Source of the DNA: Aureococcus anophagefferens
Taxonomy: Eukaryota; Sar; Pelagophyceae; Pelagomonadales; Pelagomonadaceae
Reading direction: 5' to 3'
Length of the DNA: 30,603 bases
Assembly: GCF_000186865.1 (NCBI RefSeq)
Contig: NW_008705577.1
Coordinates: 303,737 to 334,339, forward strand
Under the pieces are notes generated by a model, which worked only from the letters and a program-made list of their open reading frames with translations, had not been told where the DNA came from and made no database searches. Of the stretch, positions 15,672-23,984 are shown piece after piece. How positions within the stretch are numbered: position 1 is the first letter of the stretch; the number at the start of each line of letters is the position of its first letter. Both the position numbers and the translations under genes were made by a program.

Positions 15672-17216
15672 TTATAGCCGGCCGGCGTAGTTCGCGCGCT
15701 GCCGCTCGACGGACGCGGCGGCCTGCTCCATGAGCGACCGGCGCCACGCGTCGTTGGCCCGCCGGTCGCGCGTCGCCTCGTCCTCCTCGACCGCCGGCGG
15801 CGGCGGCGGCGCCGGGTCGGGCTTCGGGCCGAAGGTCGGCGCCGATTCGTAGACGCCCGCGTACATGTCCTTCTCGAGGCGGCGGTGCTCCCTGAGCGCG
15901 GCCTTGAGGCCGTCGAGCTTCCGCCGCGCGTCGCGCGCGACCGCGGCGTTGGACGCGTGCTTCGCGAGGTCCAGGAGCGCGTCGCGGGCCGCGTCGAGGC
16001 TGCCGAGCTCCTGGAGCGCCGTCGCGCGGCGCAGCTTCGCCTTGTCGTTGCGCGGGTCCCGCGCCAGCGCCGCGTCGCAGTCCGCCTTCGCGGCGCCGAA
16101 GTCGCCCGCCTTGAGGTGCGCCGCCGCGCGGTTGCACCGCACCGTCGCCAGCAGGTCGAGCATGGCCTCGTCGACGTCGTCGGGGTCGTCGTTCTCGCCG
16201 AGCTCGACCGCGCGGCCGTAGCGGCGGATCGCGCGGCCGTGGTCGCCGCGCTGGAAGTGCGCGTTGCCCCACCTCTTCTTCTCCCCGACCTGCACGAGGC
16301 GCCGCGCCTCGCGGTCGTCGTGGCTGTACGCGCCGCGGTTCCGCATGAGCTCCTCGTCGCCGTCCTCGACGACCGCGACGAGCTGCAGGCGGCCCGCGAG
16401 GTCGCCCGCGCCGGGGAAGCCCCGGTCCCCGCGGATGCGCACGTCCGCGACCTCGAAGCACCGCATCGTCCTCAAAATATCGAGGAGGCCCTCGCAGACG
16501 GGCGCGCCCGTTTCCGTGGTCGCATCCTCGTCGAGGCGCCAGCCCGATGTGTCCGTCCAGCCGTGCGCCACGTCCCGCGCGCGCTCGCCGGGCACGGCCG
16601 TCTTCTCCGCCGGGTCGCGGGGCTCGAGCGCGCCGTAGTCGACGGTAAAGCCCGCGCCGTCGGCCAACGCGCCGACGACGCGGACCTCGTCGAGGTTCCG
16701 CGGCTCGCGCCAGCTCATGAGCGGCGGCCGGGACACCGTGCGCTTCGTCGCCGCCTTGGGCCGCTCGCGGTCGCAGTCGAGCTCCTCGACCCAGTCGAGC
16801 ACCTCGAGCTCGTACTCGACGGCGGCGTCGCGCTCCGCGTCGACGACGGTCACCTTCGCGACCTCGCCGAGGCGCATGGTCTCGAGCCCCGCGCGGAGCG
16901 CCGCCGGCAGGTCGTCGGCGGGCGGCTCCGCGCCGCCGCCGCGCCACGTCACGGCGCGGGGCGCCGATTGCTTCGGCCGCAGCGTCCGCACCCTCGCCTC
17001 GACGTCGCAGAGCGGAGACGGCGTCGCCAGCTGCTGCGGGCCCGCGTCCTCGCCGGCCGTCGTGACCTGCTTGAGCAGGCTCCCGTCGGCCGCGGGCGAG
17101 ACGTCGTGGATCTCCGACGCGTCGAGCTCGCGGTCCGCGGGGTCCGGCGCGCAGAGCTCGCAGCGCTCGCCCTTGATGTGGCCGCCGCAGCGCGGGCAGA
17201 AGTGGTGATCCGACAT
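15672..17216 (-). CDS. Zinc ribbon + two degenerate FKBP-like domains + TPR (co-chaperone-like)
   Basis: The protein has 514 residues. A zinc ribbon opens it (Cys7, Cys10, Cys19, Cys22: CPRC...CELC). Residues about 36-145 follow an FKBP plan: DVSPAADGSLLKQVTTAGE, then LPAALRAGLETMRLGEVAKV and YELEVLDWVEELD, as in FKBP51/52-type proteins. The usual Y-F-D-W-I-Y ligand residues are mostly missing. A second FKBP-like unit follows (about 160-286, CEGLLDILRTMRCFEVADV). Residues about 303-425 hold three TPR units (GNAHFQRGDHGRAIRRYGRAVEL, CNRAAAHLKAGDFGAAK and KLRRATALQELGSLDAAR). The C-terminus is charged. Family knowledge suggests Hsp90/Hsp70-tail binding; isomerase activity is probably lost. Confidence 0.75.
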   Translation of the reverse strand: MSDHHFCPRCGGHIKGERCELCAPDPADRELDASEIHDVSPAADGSLLKQVTTAGEDAGPQQLATPSPLCDVEARVRTLRPKQSAPRAVTWRGGGAEPPADDLPAALRAGLETMRLGEVAKVTVVDAERDAAVEYELEVLDWVEELDCDRERPKAATKRTVSRPPLMSWREPRNLDEVRVVGALADGAGFTVDYGALEPRDPAEKTAVPGERARDVAHGWTDTSGWRLDEDATTETGAPVCEGLLDILRTMRCFEVADVRIRGDRGFPGAGDLAGRLQLVAVVEDGDEELMRNRGAYSHDDREARRLVQVGEKKRWGNAHFQRGDHGRAIRRYGRAVELGENDDPDDVDEAMLDLLATVRCNRAAAHLKAGDFGAAKADCDAALARDPRNDKAKLRRATALQELGSLDAARDALLDLAKHASNAAVARDARRKLDGLKAALREHRRLEKDMYAGVYESAPTFGPKPDPAPPPPPAVEEDEATRDRRANDAWRRSLMEQAAASVERQRANYAGRL

Positions 17217-17397
17217 CGCTCGCGCAGCTCGAGCGGACGCGCGAGGAGGCGGCGACGCGCGCGCTATCGCTGGCTTTTAGGAGTCCATTGCCTCAGAGCT
17301 CGAGCTGAGCTGCAATGCTGCCTCAATTGCCCTTCAAGCTTTCAGGTCGATCGTTTGTTCGATCAAACAATGTCGAGGCTGCCCACCTAGCACTCGC
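17217..17397. promoter_or_regulatory. 181-bp bidirectional promoter with a 32-bp dyad
   Basis: The segment separates the divergent FKBP-like/TPR and multi-TPR genes. Bases 17286-17317 form an interrupted dyad: cattgcctcag, the palindrome agctcgagct, then gag-ct-gcaatg, which matches the left arm apart from a two-base insertion. A second foldback, gtttg-ttcgat-caaac, lies at about 17353-17368. The shared control region could co-regulate the two TPR genes. Confidence 0.5.
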
Positions 17398-19910
17398 ATG
17401 GCGACCTTCGCTCGCGCGTCGAGCCCGACGCCCGGCGGCGCCCTGCTCAAGCGCGCGCCCTACCTCGAGACGGAGGAGCAGGCGGCCCAGCAGCCGCACC
17501 GCACCTACTACTACCGGCAGAACCACGGCGAGGCGGGCTGCGAGGCGTCCATCGCGCGCTGCACGGCGGAGCTCGCGAGCGCGTCGGGCGAGGTCGCGCG
17601 GGCGCTGCGGCGCGAGCGCGCGGGCTACCACGCGCGCGCGGGGTCCTACGACGCGGCGCTCGCGGACTACAGCGCGGCGCTCGAGCTCAGCGTCGGCGAC
17701 CTCGACCGCGACGGCGCGTCCGCGGGGCTGCACCAGGCGCGCGGCGAGGTGCTGGAGAAATTGGGGCGGACGGGCGAGGCCATCGACGACTTCACGCGGT
17801 GCCTCGGCGAGGCGCCGAACCGCGCGTCCGCGCTCTACGCGCGCGCGTCCTGCCGGAACAAATTGGGCGACTTCGCGTCGGCCATCGACGACTACCAGCG
17901 GGCGCTCGCGCTCGACGAGGCGCGGGACCCGAAGGGAGCTTTGGGCGAGAAGCGGCCGAGTCTGGCCCTCGGCGCCGACGCCTACGCCGCGGCGCGCGAG
18001 CGCGCGCTCCGCGAGGCGATGGCGGAGGAAACGCCCGAAAAACCGCCGTCGCCCAAGCGGCCGTCGCCGAAGCCGTCGCCGAAGAAGCGGTCGCCGGTCG
18101 ACGCGTCGCGGTCGCGGCGCGCCGCCGAGGCGCACCAGCGGGGGGTGGCGTTGCGGCGGTCGGGCGATCTGGTGGGCGCGGTCGACGCGTACTCGGCTGC
18201 GTGGAAATCAAATCTTCAACCCGACTTCAATGCGCGCGTAATCGAACGGTTCGACACAAGCTCTTCGGCTCTGCTTCGAGAACTCGACGAGAGCGATCGA
18301 TTCGTCCAAAAATCAGCCGAATCGACTTCGATTTGACCGAGCTAGAGAATTTCAATTTCCACACAGGTATTCCGCGTGCTTGGAGCTGTCGCCGAAGCAC
18401 TTCCGCGCGCGCTTCGACCGCGCGTTCGCGCTGGACGCCCTGGGCGACCTGCCGCGGGCCGTGCTCGACTACACGGCGGCCATCGCCATCGACGCGTCCC
18501 ACGCGCTCGCGTGGTACAACCGCGGCATCGCGCACGAGCGCCTGCGAGACGCCGAGGCCGCGGTCCTCGACTTCACCAAGGCCATCGAGCACGCGCTCGC
18601 CCGCGAGGCCGGCGCGGCGAAGACGGGGGCGGCGGCGAAGGATCGCTTCCCCGTCGCCGACTTCTACCACAACCGCGCGTTCTGCAAGCGCAAGCTCGCG
18701 GACTTCTCGGGCGCCGTCGACGACTACGCGGCGGCGCTCGCCAAGGACCCGAAGCACTTCAAGGCCCTCTACAACCGGGCCTTCTGCCTCGACGCCCTGG
18801 GCCGTCGGGCCGAGGCGTTGAAGGACTACGAGGCCGCGCTCGCGCTGCGGCCCGCGCACGCGTCCGCGCACCACAACCGCGGCGTCGTCCTCGAGAAGTT
18901 GGGCGAGCTCGAGGCCGCGCTCCGCGCGTTCGACACGGCGATCCAGCTCGTCGGCGACGGCGCCGACAAGGCGCCGCCGCCGCCCGGCCGGCGGCCGCGG
19001 GCCGACTCGCCGACGGCCGACGACAGCCAGTGCCTCGGCGCCGCGCTCTACGCGCGCGCGCTCGTGCTCGACCGCCTCAAGCGCCTCGACGACGCGGCCG
19101 AGTCCTTCGACCGGGCCGTCGCCATCCGCCCGGACGACGCGGAGTACCACCACGCGCGGGGCGCCAACGCGCGCCACCGGGGCCTCCACGCCAAGGCGAA
19201 CAAGTGCTTCTCTGTGCCGAAACCAACCACTGGTTTGGGTGGTCCTGACCAAACTTGAGAATTCTCTAGCTCGGTCAAATCGAAGTCGATTCGGCTGACT
19301 TTTGGACGGATCGATCGCTCTCGTCGAGTTCTCGAAGCCCAGCTGAAGAGCTTGTGTCAAAACATTCGAATACGCGCACATTGAAGTCGGGTTGAAGATT
19401 TGGTTTCGGCACAGGTGCTTCTCCGACGCGCTCGCGCTCGACCCGGCGCACCGCGCCGCGCGCGCGAATCGCGCCTACGCGCGGCGCAAGCTCGGCCACT
19501 ACGGCGACGCCGCGGCGGATTACGCGTTAGCTTTGAAGGCGGCCCTCGCCGACGGGCCGGAGCGCGCGCCGGCCGCGGACGACGCCGACGCCGACGACGC
19601 CGGCGGCGACCGGCGGACGCGCCGCGGCGACGTCGCCGTCGCGAAGCTCTACAACGCGAGGGCCTACTGCCTCGCGAAGATGGACGACTTCCACGGCGCC
19701 GTCGACGACTACAGCGCGGCTCTCGAGCACGACGCGGACAACACGCACGCGCTCCACAACCGGGGCATCTCGCGGGACCGCCTCGGCCTCGACGCGCTCG
19801 CCATGGCCGACTTCAACCGCGTCCTCGACATCGAGCAGAAGCAGGCCGCCGCGAAGCGGGCCGCGAAGGAGAAGCGGTCCTCGTCGCGGAGGTCCCACTC
19901 GCCGCCCTAG
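17398..19910 (+). CDS. Multi-TPR protein encoded by three exons (introner-split)
   Basis: The coding exons are 17398-18188, 18367-19203 and 19415-19910, giving 707 residues. About a dozen TPR units run through the protein; their pattern is Y-NRA--K--L-D-A-A--DY--AL-LDP. A Ser/Pro/Lys linker (about 212-240) interrupts the array, and the C-terminus is basic and Ser-rich (KEKRSSSRRSH). Joining the exons restores 18-residue GD...SP helices at both junctions (GDLVGAVDA|YSACLELSP and GLHAKANK|CFSDALALDP), which supports the splice sites. Both introns are phase 2. TPR arrays are protein-interaction scaffolds; no catalytic domain is present, so the partner is unknown. The gene shares a promoter with the FKBP-like/TPR gene. 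Confidence 0.85.
18189..18366 (+). other. Intron 1 of the TPR gene (178 bp, GT-AG)
   Basis: The donor is gc|gtactc at 18189 and the acceptor is cacacag ending at 18366. Exon 1 ends with two bases (gc) of a codon completed by g at 18367, giving Ala then YSACLELSP. The GT lies inside the left copy of the 8-bp target duplication; the AG is the end of the inserted element. Confidence 0.9.
18197..18366 (+). mobile_element. Introner element copy 1 (non-autonomous, 170 bp)
   Basis: The left end ctgcgtggaaatcaaa (18197-18212) and the right end (18351-18366, reverse complement ctgtgtggaaattgaa) are terminal inverted repeats with 13 of 16 bases matching. The flanks gtactcgg (18189-18196) and gtattccg (18367-18374) are an 8-bp target duplication with two changes, both synonymous when the exon copy is read as Tyr-Ser. 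The 142-bp core at 18210-18351 matches the reverse complement of copy 2 at 132 of 142 positions without gaps. It has no coding capacity. Confidence 0.92.
19204..19414 (+). other. Intron 2 of the TPR gene (211 bp, GT-AG)
   Basis: The donor is aa|gtgctt at 19204 and the acceptor is cggcacag ending at 19414. Exon 2 ends with aa and exon 3 starts with g (Lys), then tgc ttc tcc (CFS). Unspliced, the frame stops shortly after entering the intron, at 19256-19258. The GT belongs to the left target duplication and the AG to the element. Confidence 0.93.
19212..19414 (-). mobile_element. Introner element copy 2, inserted in reverse (203 bp)
   Basis: The terminal inverted repeats are ctgtgccgaaaccaa at 19212-19226 and its exact reverse complement at 19400-19414. 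The target duplication gtgcttct is perfect (19204-19211 and 19415-19422). The core at 19260-19401 is the reverse complement of copy 1's core (93% identical). Copy 2 carries about 33 extra bases near its left end (about 19227-19259). Because both ends read CACAG outward, either orientation supplies a 3' splice site. It has no coding capacity, so mobility would need a transposase in trans. Confidence 0.95.
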
Positions 19911-20009
19911 GAACTGCTTCTTGAGGTAAACGTGCAGAATTTATTCATAGCAAGGAAGTCGTGGGGAAGCTTGGCAGCCCTGAGAACCATCGAAGCACGG
20001 CGTGGAAGC

Positions 20010-22811
20010 ATGGCGCCAATCAAGGCGGCGGTCGTCCTGCTCGCGGCTTCGGCGACGGCCGACGTCTACATGCACAACCCGCGCGGGTCCAACGACCGGA
20101 ACTGCGAGCGCAACGTGAACCGCAACAACGGGAACCGCCTCTTCGACAGCCAGAACAACGCCAAGGGCGGCTACGCCTGCCCGCGCGCCGTCGGCGACGA
20201 GTCGCGGCAGAACGAGGCCGGCGAGGCGATCTTCAACGGCTTCACGCAGAACAAGAAGATGTACTTCTACGAGGGCTCGATCCTGCCCATCGAGTGGACG
20301 AACCAGCACGGCTGCGGCCAGAACTCGAAGACGAACTGCGAGATCGTGCTCCAGTACATGTGCGAGGACACGGGCGACCCCTTCGTCGACGACTTCTGGC
20401 CCTACACGTCCTCCAAGAACGACGGCACGCGGGGCCAGGCCTTCCGCGCGGGCGCGAACGTCGCGTCGCCGCGCGACGGGATCCCCGACGACGACGACGA
20501 CGCGGCGACGGACACGATCCCGGACACGGCGGACGCGGCGACGCCGGACACGGAGGCCGACCGGCGCTACGGCATGCACGAGCCCTTCTCGTCCTACGAG
20601 CTCTGCCAGCGCACGGAGCGCAACGAGGGCCTCTACACCGCGGACCAGCGCGTCCGCCGCAACGACATGCGCGGCACGCGCCAGAACCCCAACGGCGACC
20701 GCCGGGGCCTCGAGTGCCCCGAGGAGCGCGACTACTACCCCCACTGGCACCCGTCGCCCTGGGTCGACATCGCCGTGCTCACGAACGACGCGGGCGACGA
20801 GCCCTGCGCGGAGCTCCCCTGCGACAGCAACCGGTGCACCTACTACCTCGAGAACTCGTTCAACACGCACAACAAGTCCTACTGCGACGTCGCCCACGAC
20901 GGCACCCAGAGCTTCGAGGACAAGGCGAGCTCCCAGGCCTGGCAGCAGCGGTCCTGGTACAACAACCGGGAGGCCTGCGAGGCCAACGGCTTCACGTGGC
21001 ACTCCGTGTCCCTCAGCGACGTCCTCGACGGCCTCAAGCCGCCGATCTGCGCCAAGACCCAGTTCGCCCGCGTGAACCAGCTCGGCAACGCCGTCGACAC
21101 GGCCGTCTCGTCGACGAACGGCGGCGACGACGACGGCGCGCCGCAGGGCGTGAACGCGAACCGCTTCCTCTGGACCGTGCCGTCCATCCCCACGCCCAAA
21201 AAGGAAAACTACGTCGAGGGCGACGACCTCGAGAGCGCCTACGCGTCCTGCGCTCTGCGCATCCGCTACAACATCTCCACGAGCGACTTCCCCGCGTGGC
21301 CCGACGAGGCCATCCCGGACAACCACCAGTGGACGCGGAACATGGTCGACGCGCGCAACAACAGCAAGAACATCAACGATGAGTCGCCGAACACGCCCCT
21401 CTACCAGGACCCCTACGTCTACCTCGGCGCGGGCGACGGCGAGGACGACGAGGACCACTTCGTGAGTTTAGCGGTGAACACGAACCAGTACGCGCGGACC
21501 TTCCAGGACCGGTCCTACACGTTCAAGATCGTGCCGCGGCCCGGCGCCGCGGCGGCGGCGGACGACGAGACCGACGCGCCCGCGGTCCCCGCGGAGCTCG
21601 CGGACGCGGCGAGCTACCCCAAGATCTACAACGTCAACGTCCGCGGCAAGCGCGGCAACATCGTCCAGACCTACCCCGCCGTCGAGTACGACTTCACGCC
21701 CAACGCCCTCGCGTTAGACGAGGGCGACCTCGTCCACTTCCAGTGGACGGGCTCGGACTACAACCCGCGGCGCGGCTGCAACGACGCCGAGGGCGGCCCG
21801 CCGGACCCCAACGACTTCGTCACGGCGGCGAACGCGGCGTCGAACTCGCGCGCGGACCGGTCCAACGTCGTCTTCCTCAACACCATGGCCGAGAACGTGC
21901 CCGCGGACTCCGCGGGCTACTCGGCGGCCGACGCCGACGACCTCACGTACGACGAGCGCCTCGCGAGCACGACGGCGGCCTACCTCGGCTTCGCGCCCTG
22001 CGTCGAGGACGACGGCAGTCAGAGCGCGGACGAGGAAGCGGCCTGCGTCGCGCTGATGCGGCGCCTCATGTACCTGAACCAGCAGTCGGACGGCGGCGCG
22101 CTGCAGCTCCGCGCGGGCAACGAGTGCCTCACGGAGGACGAGCTCGACGCCATCTCCAACAAGAACGAGCGCGAGAACCATCCGTTAAACTGCGCGAAGC
22201 TCAACGCGAAGCCGTTTCCCTACTTCGACGGCGGCGTCATGGTCGCGCGGCGGCCGGGCACGTACGCGTACTTCTCGTCGCGGAACAACAACTTTTCGAA
22301 TAGGGACCAGACGGGCGTCGTCTGCGTGCGCGGCGACGGCGAGGCCTGCGCCCTCGACGCGACGACGGGCGTGCTCCAGGACGCGAACCCCATGATCACC
22401 GTCGCGCCGCTCCCCGAGAACCCGACGCTGAAGCAGGCGCGCGCGCGCTGCTTCGACGAGGCGTCGCAGACGGGCGTCGCCAACGCCCAGGGCGCCGCGT
22501 CCTGCCAGTCCCTCGACGGCACGGTCGTCGTCCTCGAGGACGGCACCTTCGCCATCGAGAACAAGGACAACGACGCCATCGGCGACGGCAACAAGGACCC
22601 CTGCGACGTGCTCATCTGGAACATCTTCGGCTCCTCGGACAAGAAGGTCACCAAGTACCTGCGCCTCGCCATCGCCCTCCTCTTCGCCGGCGTCATCGTC
22701 ACCTACTTCTCCTACTACGGCTACAACCGCTACATGGCCCACCGCGCGAAGCACCGCAAGTTCGACACCGGCGGCGACTGGAAGAACAAGAAGACCACGG
22801 AGATGATGTAG
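20010..22811 (+). CDS. DD3-3-like single-pass membrane protein with large extracellular domain
   Basis: The protein has 933 residues. The ATG at 20010 starts a signal peptide (MAPIKAAVVLLAASATA), and the mature protein opens with DVYMHNPRGSNDR. That opening, together with NRNNGNRLFDSQNNAKGGY, YEGSILPIEWTNQHGCG and CEIVLQYMCED, matches the DD3-3 family first described in Dictyostelium and found in many protists and some animals. An acidic insert (IPDDDDDAA) follows, and many Cys residues point to a disulfide-bonded lumenal or extracellular domain. YPHWHPSPW and a late FQWTGSDYNP segment are conserved-looking. One TM helix lies at about residues 881-903, with a short basic cytosolic tail. The biochemical function is unknown. 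The gene has no intron over 2.8 kb. Confidence 0.88.
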   Translation: MAPIKAAVVLLAASATADVYMHNPRGSNDRNCERNVNRNNGNRLFDSQNNAKGGYACPRAVGDESRQNEAGEAIFNGFTQNKKMYFYEGSILPIEWTNQHGCGQNSKTNCEIVLQYMCEDTGDPFVDDFWPYTSSKNDGTRGQAFRAGANVASPRDGIPDDDDDAATDTIPDTADAATPDTEADRRYGMHEPFSSYELCQRTERNEGLYTADQRVRRNDMRGTRQNPNGDRRGLECPEERDYYPHWHPSPWVDIAVLTNDAGDEPCAELPCDSNRCTYYLENSFNTHNKSYCDVAHDGTQSFEDKASSQAWQQRSWYNNREACEANGFTWHSVSLSDVLDGLKPPICAKTQFARVNQLGNAVDTAVSSTNGGDDDGAPQGVNANRFLWTVPSIPTPKKENYVEGDDLESAYASCALRIRYNISTSDFPAWPDEAIPDNHQWTRNMVDARNNSKNINDESPNTPLYQDPYVYLGAGDGEDDEDHFVSLAVNTNQYARTFQDRSYTFKIVPRPGAAAAADDETDAPAVPAELADAASYPKIYNVNVRGKRGNIVQTYPAVEYDFTPNALALDEGDLVHFQWTGSDYNPRRGCNDAEGGPPDPNDFVTAANAASNSRADRSNVVFLNTMAENVPADSAGYSAADADDLTYDERLASTTAAYLGFAPCVEDDGSQSADEEAACVALMRRLMYLNQQSDGGALQLRAGNECLTEDELDAISNKNERENHPLNCAKLNAKPFPYFDGGVMVARRPGTYAYFSSRNNNFSNRDQTGVVCVRGDGEACALDATTGVLQDANPMITVAPLPENPTLKQARARCFDEASQTGVANAQGAASCQSLDGTVVVLEDGTFAIENKDNDAIGDGNKDPCDVLIWNIFGSSDKKVTKYLRLAIALLFAGVIVTYFSYYGYNRYMAHRAKHRKFDTGGDWKNKKTTEMM

Positions 22812-22817
22812 GACCCC

Positions 22818-23984
22818 CTAAGGCAACACCGCGAGGAGCGCCGCGAGGCCGGCGTCGACGGCCGTCGCGTTGAGGGGCGCCACGGGCACGCCGCGGAACG
22901 CGCCGCGCGCGTTGAGGTTCCTCGCGAAGCGCACCATGTTGCTGCAGCGCACGCCCGTGGCGCCGCTCTGGGCCGCCCAGCGCGCCGCGCCGAGCCGTCG
23001 CGCCCGCGGCACCCAGGGGTCGCCGCATTTCGGCGTCTCGGGACCGAGGAGCACGTCCGCGGTCGCCATGCAGTGGAGCGCGACGAGCGGGTGGCCCTCG
23101 CCCTTCAGCGTCACGTCGAAGTCGCCGGCCCCGAGCCCGACCGTGCGGCCGTCGACGAGCTGCGACACGCCGTCGCTGCGCGCGTCGCCGAGCTCGACGC
23201 GGACGTCGCCCTCGAGGAGGCCCGCGACGGCCGCCGCGGGCGAGTCGCTGAGCACGAGCACGTGGACGCGGTCCCGGCGCCGCTCCACGAGCTTCCCGGC
23301 GATGACGAGCGCGTTGCGCAGGCGCTTCCCCTCGGTGCGGCCCGCCGTCGCCAAAAGGTCCCCGAGGCGCGCGTGGATCACGAGTCGAACGTCGCCGGCG
23401 GCCGCGCCGCAGGCTCCCGCGAACGCGCCGCGGTCGAGGGACGCGTAGGTCTCGGCGACGGCGCGCCGGTCCCACGCGGCGTCGCCCGCCGGCGGGAGCG
23501 CGTCGAAGCCGAACCACGCGTCGAAGGGCGGCGACGCGTAGCACTCGAAGTGGTCGCGGAAGAGGTCGGCGCCAGTCGGGTACCGCGCCGCGAGGTACGC
23601 GCGGAACGCGTCCGCGCCCTCGACGCACCCCTCCTCGTGCGTCGCCTCGAAGTCCTGCTTCACCGTGCCCCGCTGGTGGCAGTAGAGCGACGGCGCGAAG
23701 CCGTCGCCGAGGCCCGCGACGTCGCGGAGGTAGACGCCGAAGACGCTCGCGGATTCGCCGAAGAACCGCGGCGGCAGCCGCTCGCCGCGGCGCGCGGCGA
23801 TCGCCTCCGCGATGGCGCGGCCGAAGTGGCCGAGGCCGTCGATGCCCTTGTCCCGCTCCCGCTTGCGACCGCCCCAAAAAACGTCGGCGCCGCGACGCCG
23901 GCACGCCGCCGGGAACACAGGCAGTTCCGCGGCCAACAGGTTGAGGCACGGGTTCACGCGCCGCACGTCGTCGCGCACCGGCAT
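22818..23984 (-). CDS. Fucosyltransferase-like GT-B glycosyltransferase (5' end uncertain)
   Basis: The protein has at least 388 residues from the first in-frame ATG (23982-23984); the frame is open upstream to a TGA at 24069-24071, so an upstream exon is possible. VRLVIHARLGD (199-209) matches the H-R-GD motif I of GDP-fucose-dependent alpha-1,6- and O-fucosyltransferases. VHVLVLSDSP (240-249) and LVALHCMATADVLLGPETP (300-318) match the second Rossmann half, where a Ser/Ala-D pair normally precedes V---S. The Cys residues in the N-terminal half fit a Golgi lumenal enzyme, but no signal anchor is seen, which again suggests a missing 5' exon. The stop codon is 6 bp from that of the convergent DD3-3-like gene. 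Confidence 0.65.
   Translation of the reverse strand: MPVRDDVRRVNPCLNLLAAELPVFPAACRRRGADVFWGGRKRERDKGIDGLGHFGRAIAEAIAARRGERLPPRFFGESASVFGVYLRDVAGLGDGFAPSLYCHQRGTVKQDFEATHEEGCVEGADAFRAYLAARYPTGADLFRDHFECYASPPFDAWFGFDALPPAGDAAWDRRAVAETYASLDRGAFAGACGAAAGDVRLVIHARLGDLLATAGRTEGKRLRNALVIAGKLVERRRDRVHVLVLSDSPAAAVAGLLEGDVRVELGDARSDGVSQLVDGRTVGLGAGDFDVTLKGEGHPLVALHCMATADVLLGPETPKCGDPWVPRARRLGAARWAAQSGATGVRCSNMVRFARNLNARGAFRGVPVAPLNATAVDAGLAALLAVLP

Noticed and set aside
19941..21458. Long minus-strand frame opposite the DD3-3-like gene
   Set aside because: Its composition is almost only Val, Arg, Ala, Leu, Gly and Asp, as expected for the complement of GC-rich codons; the plus strand has recognisable family motifs.
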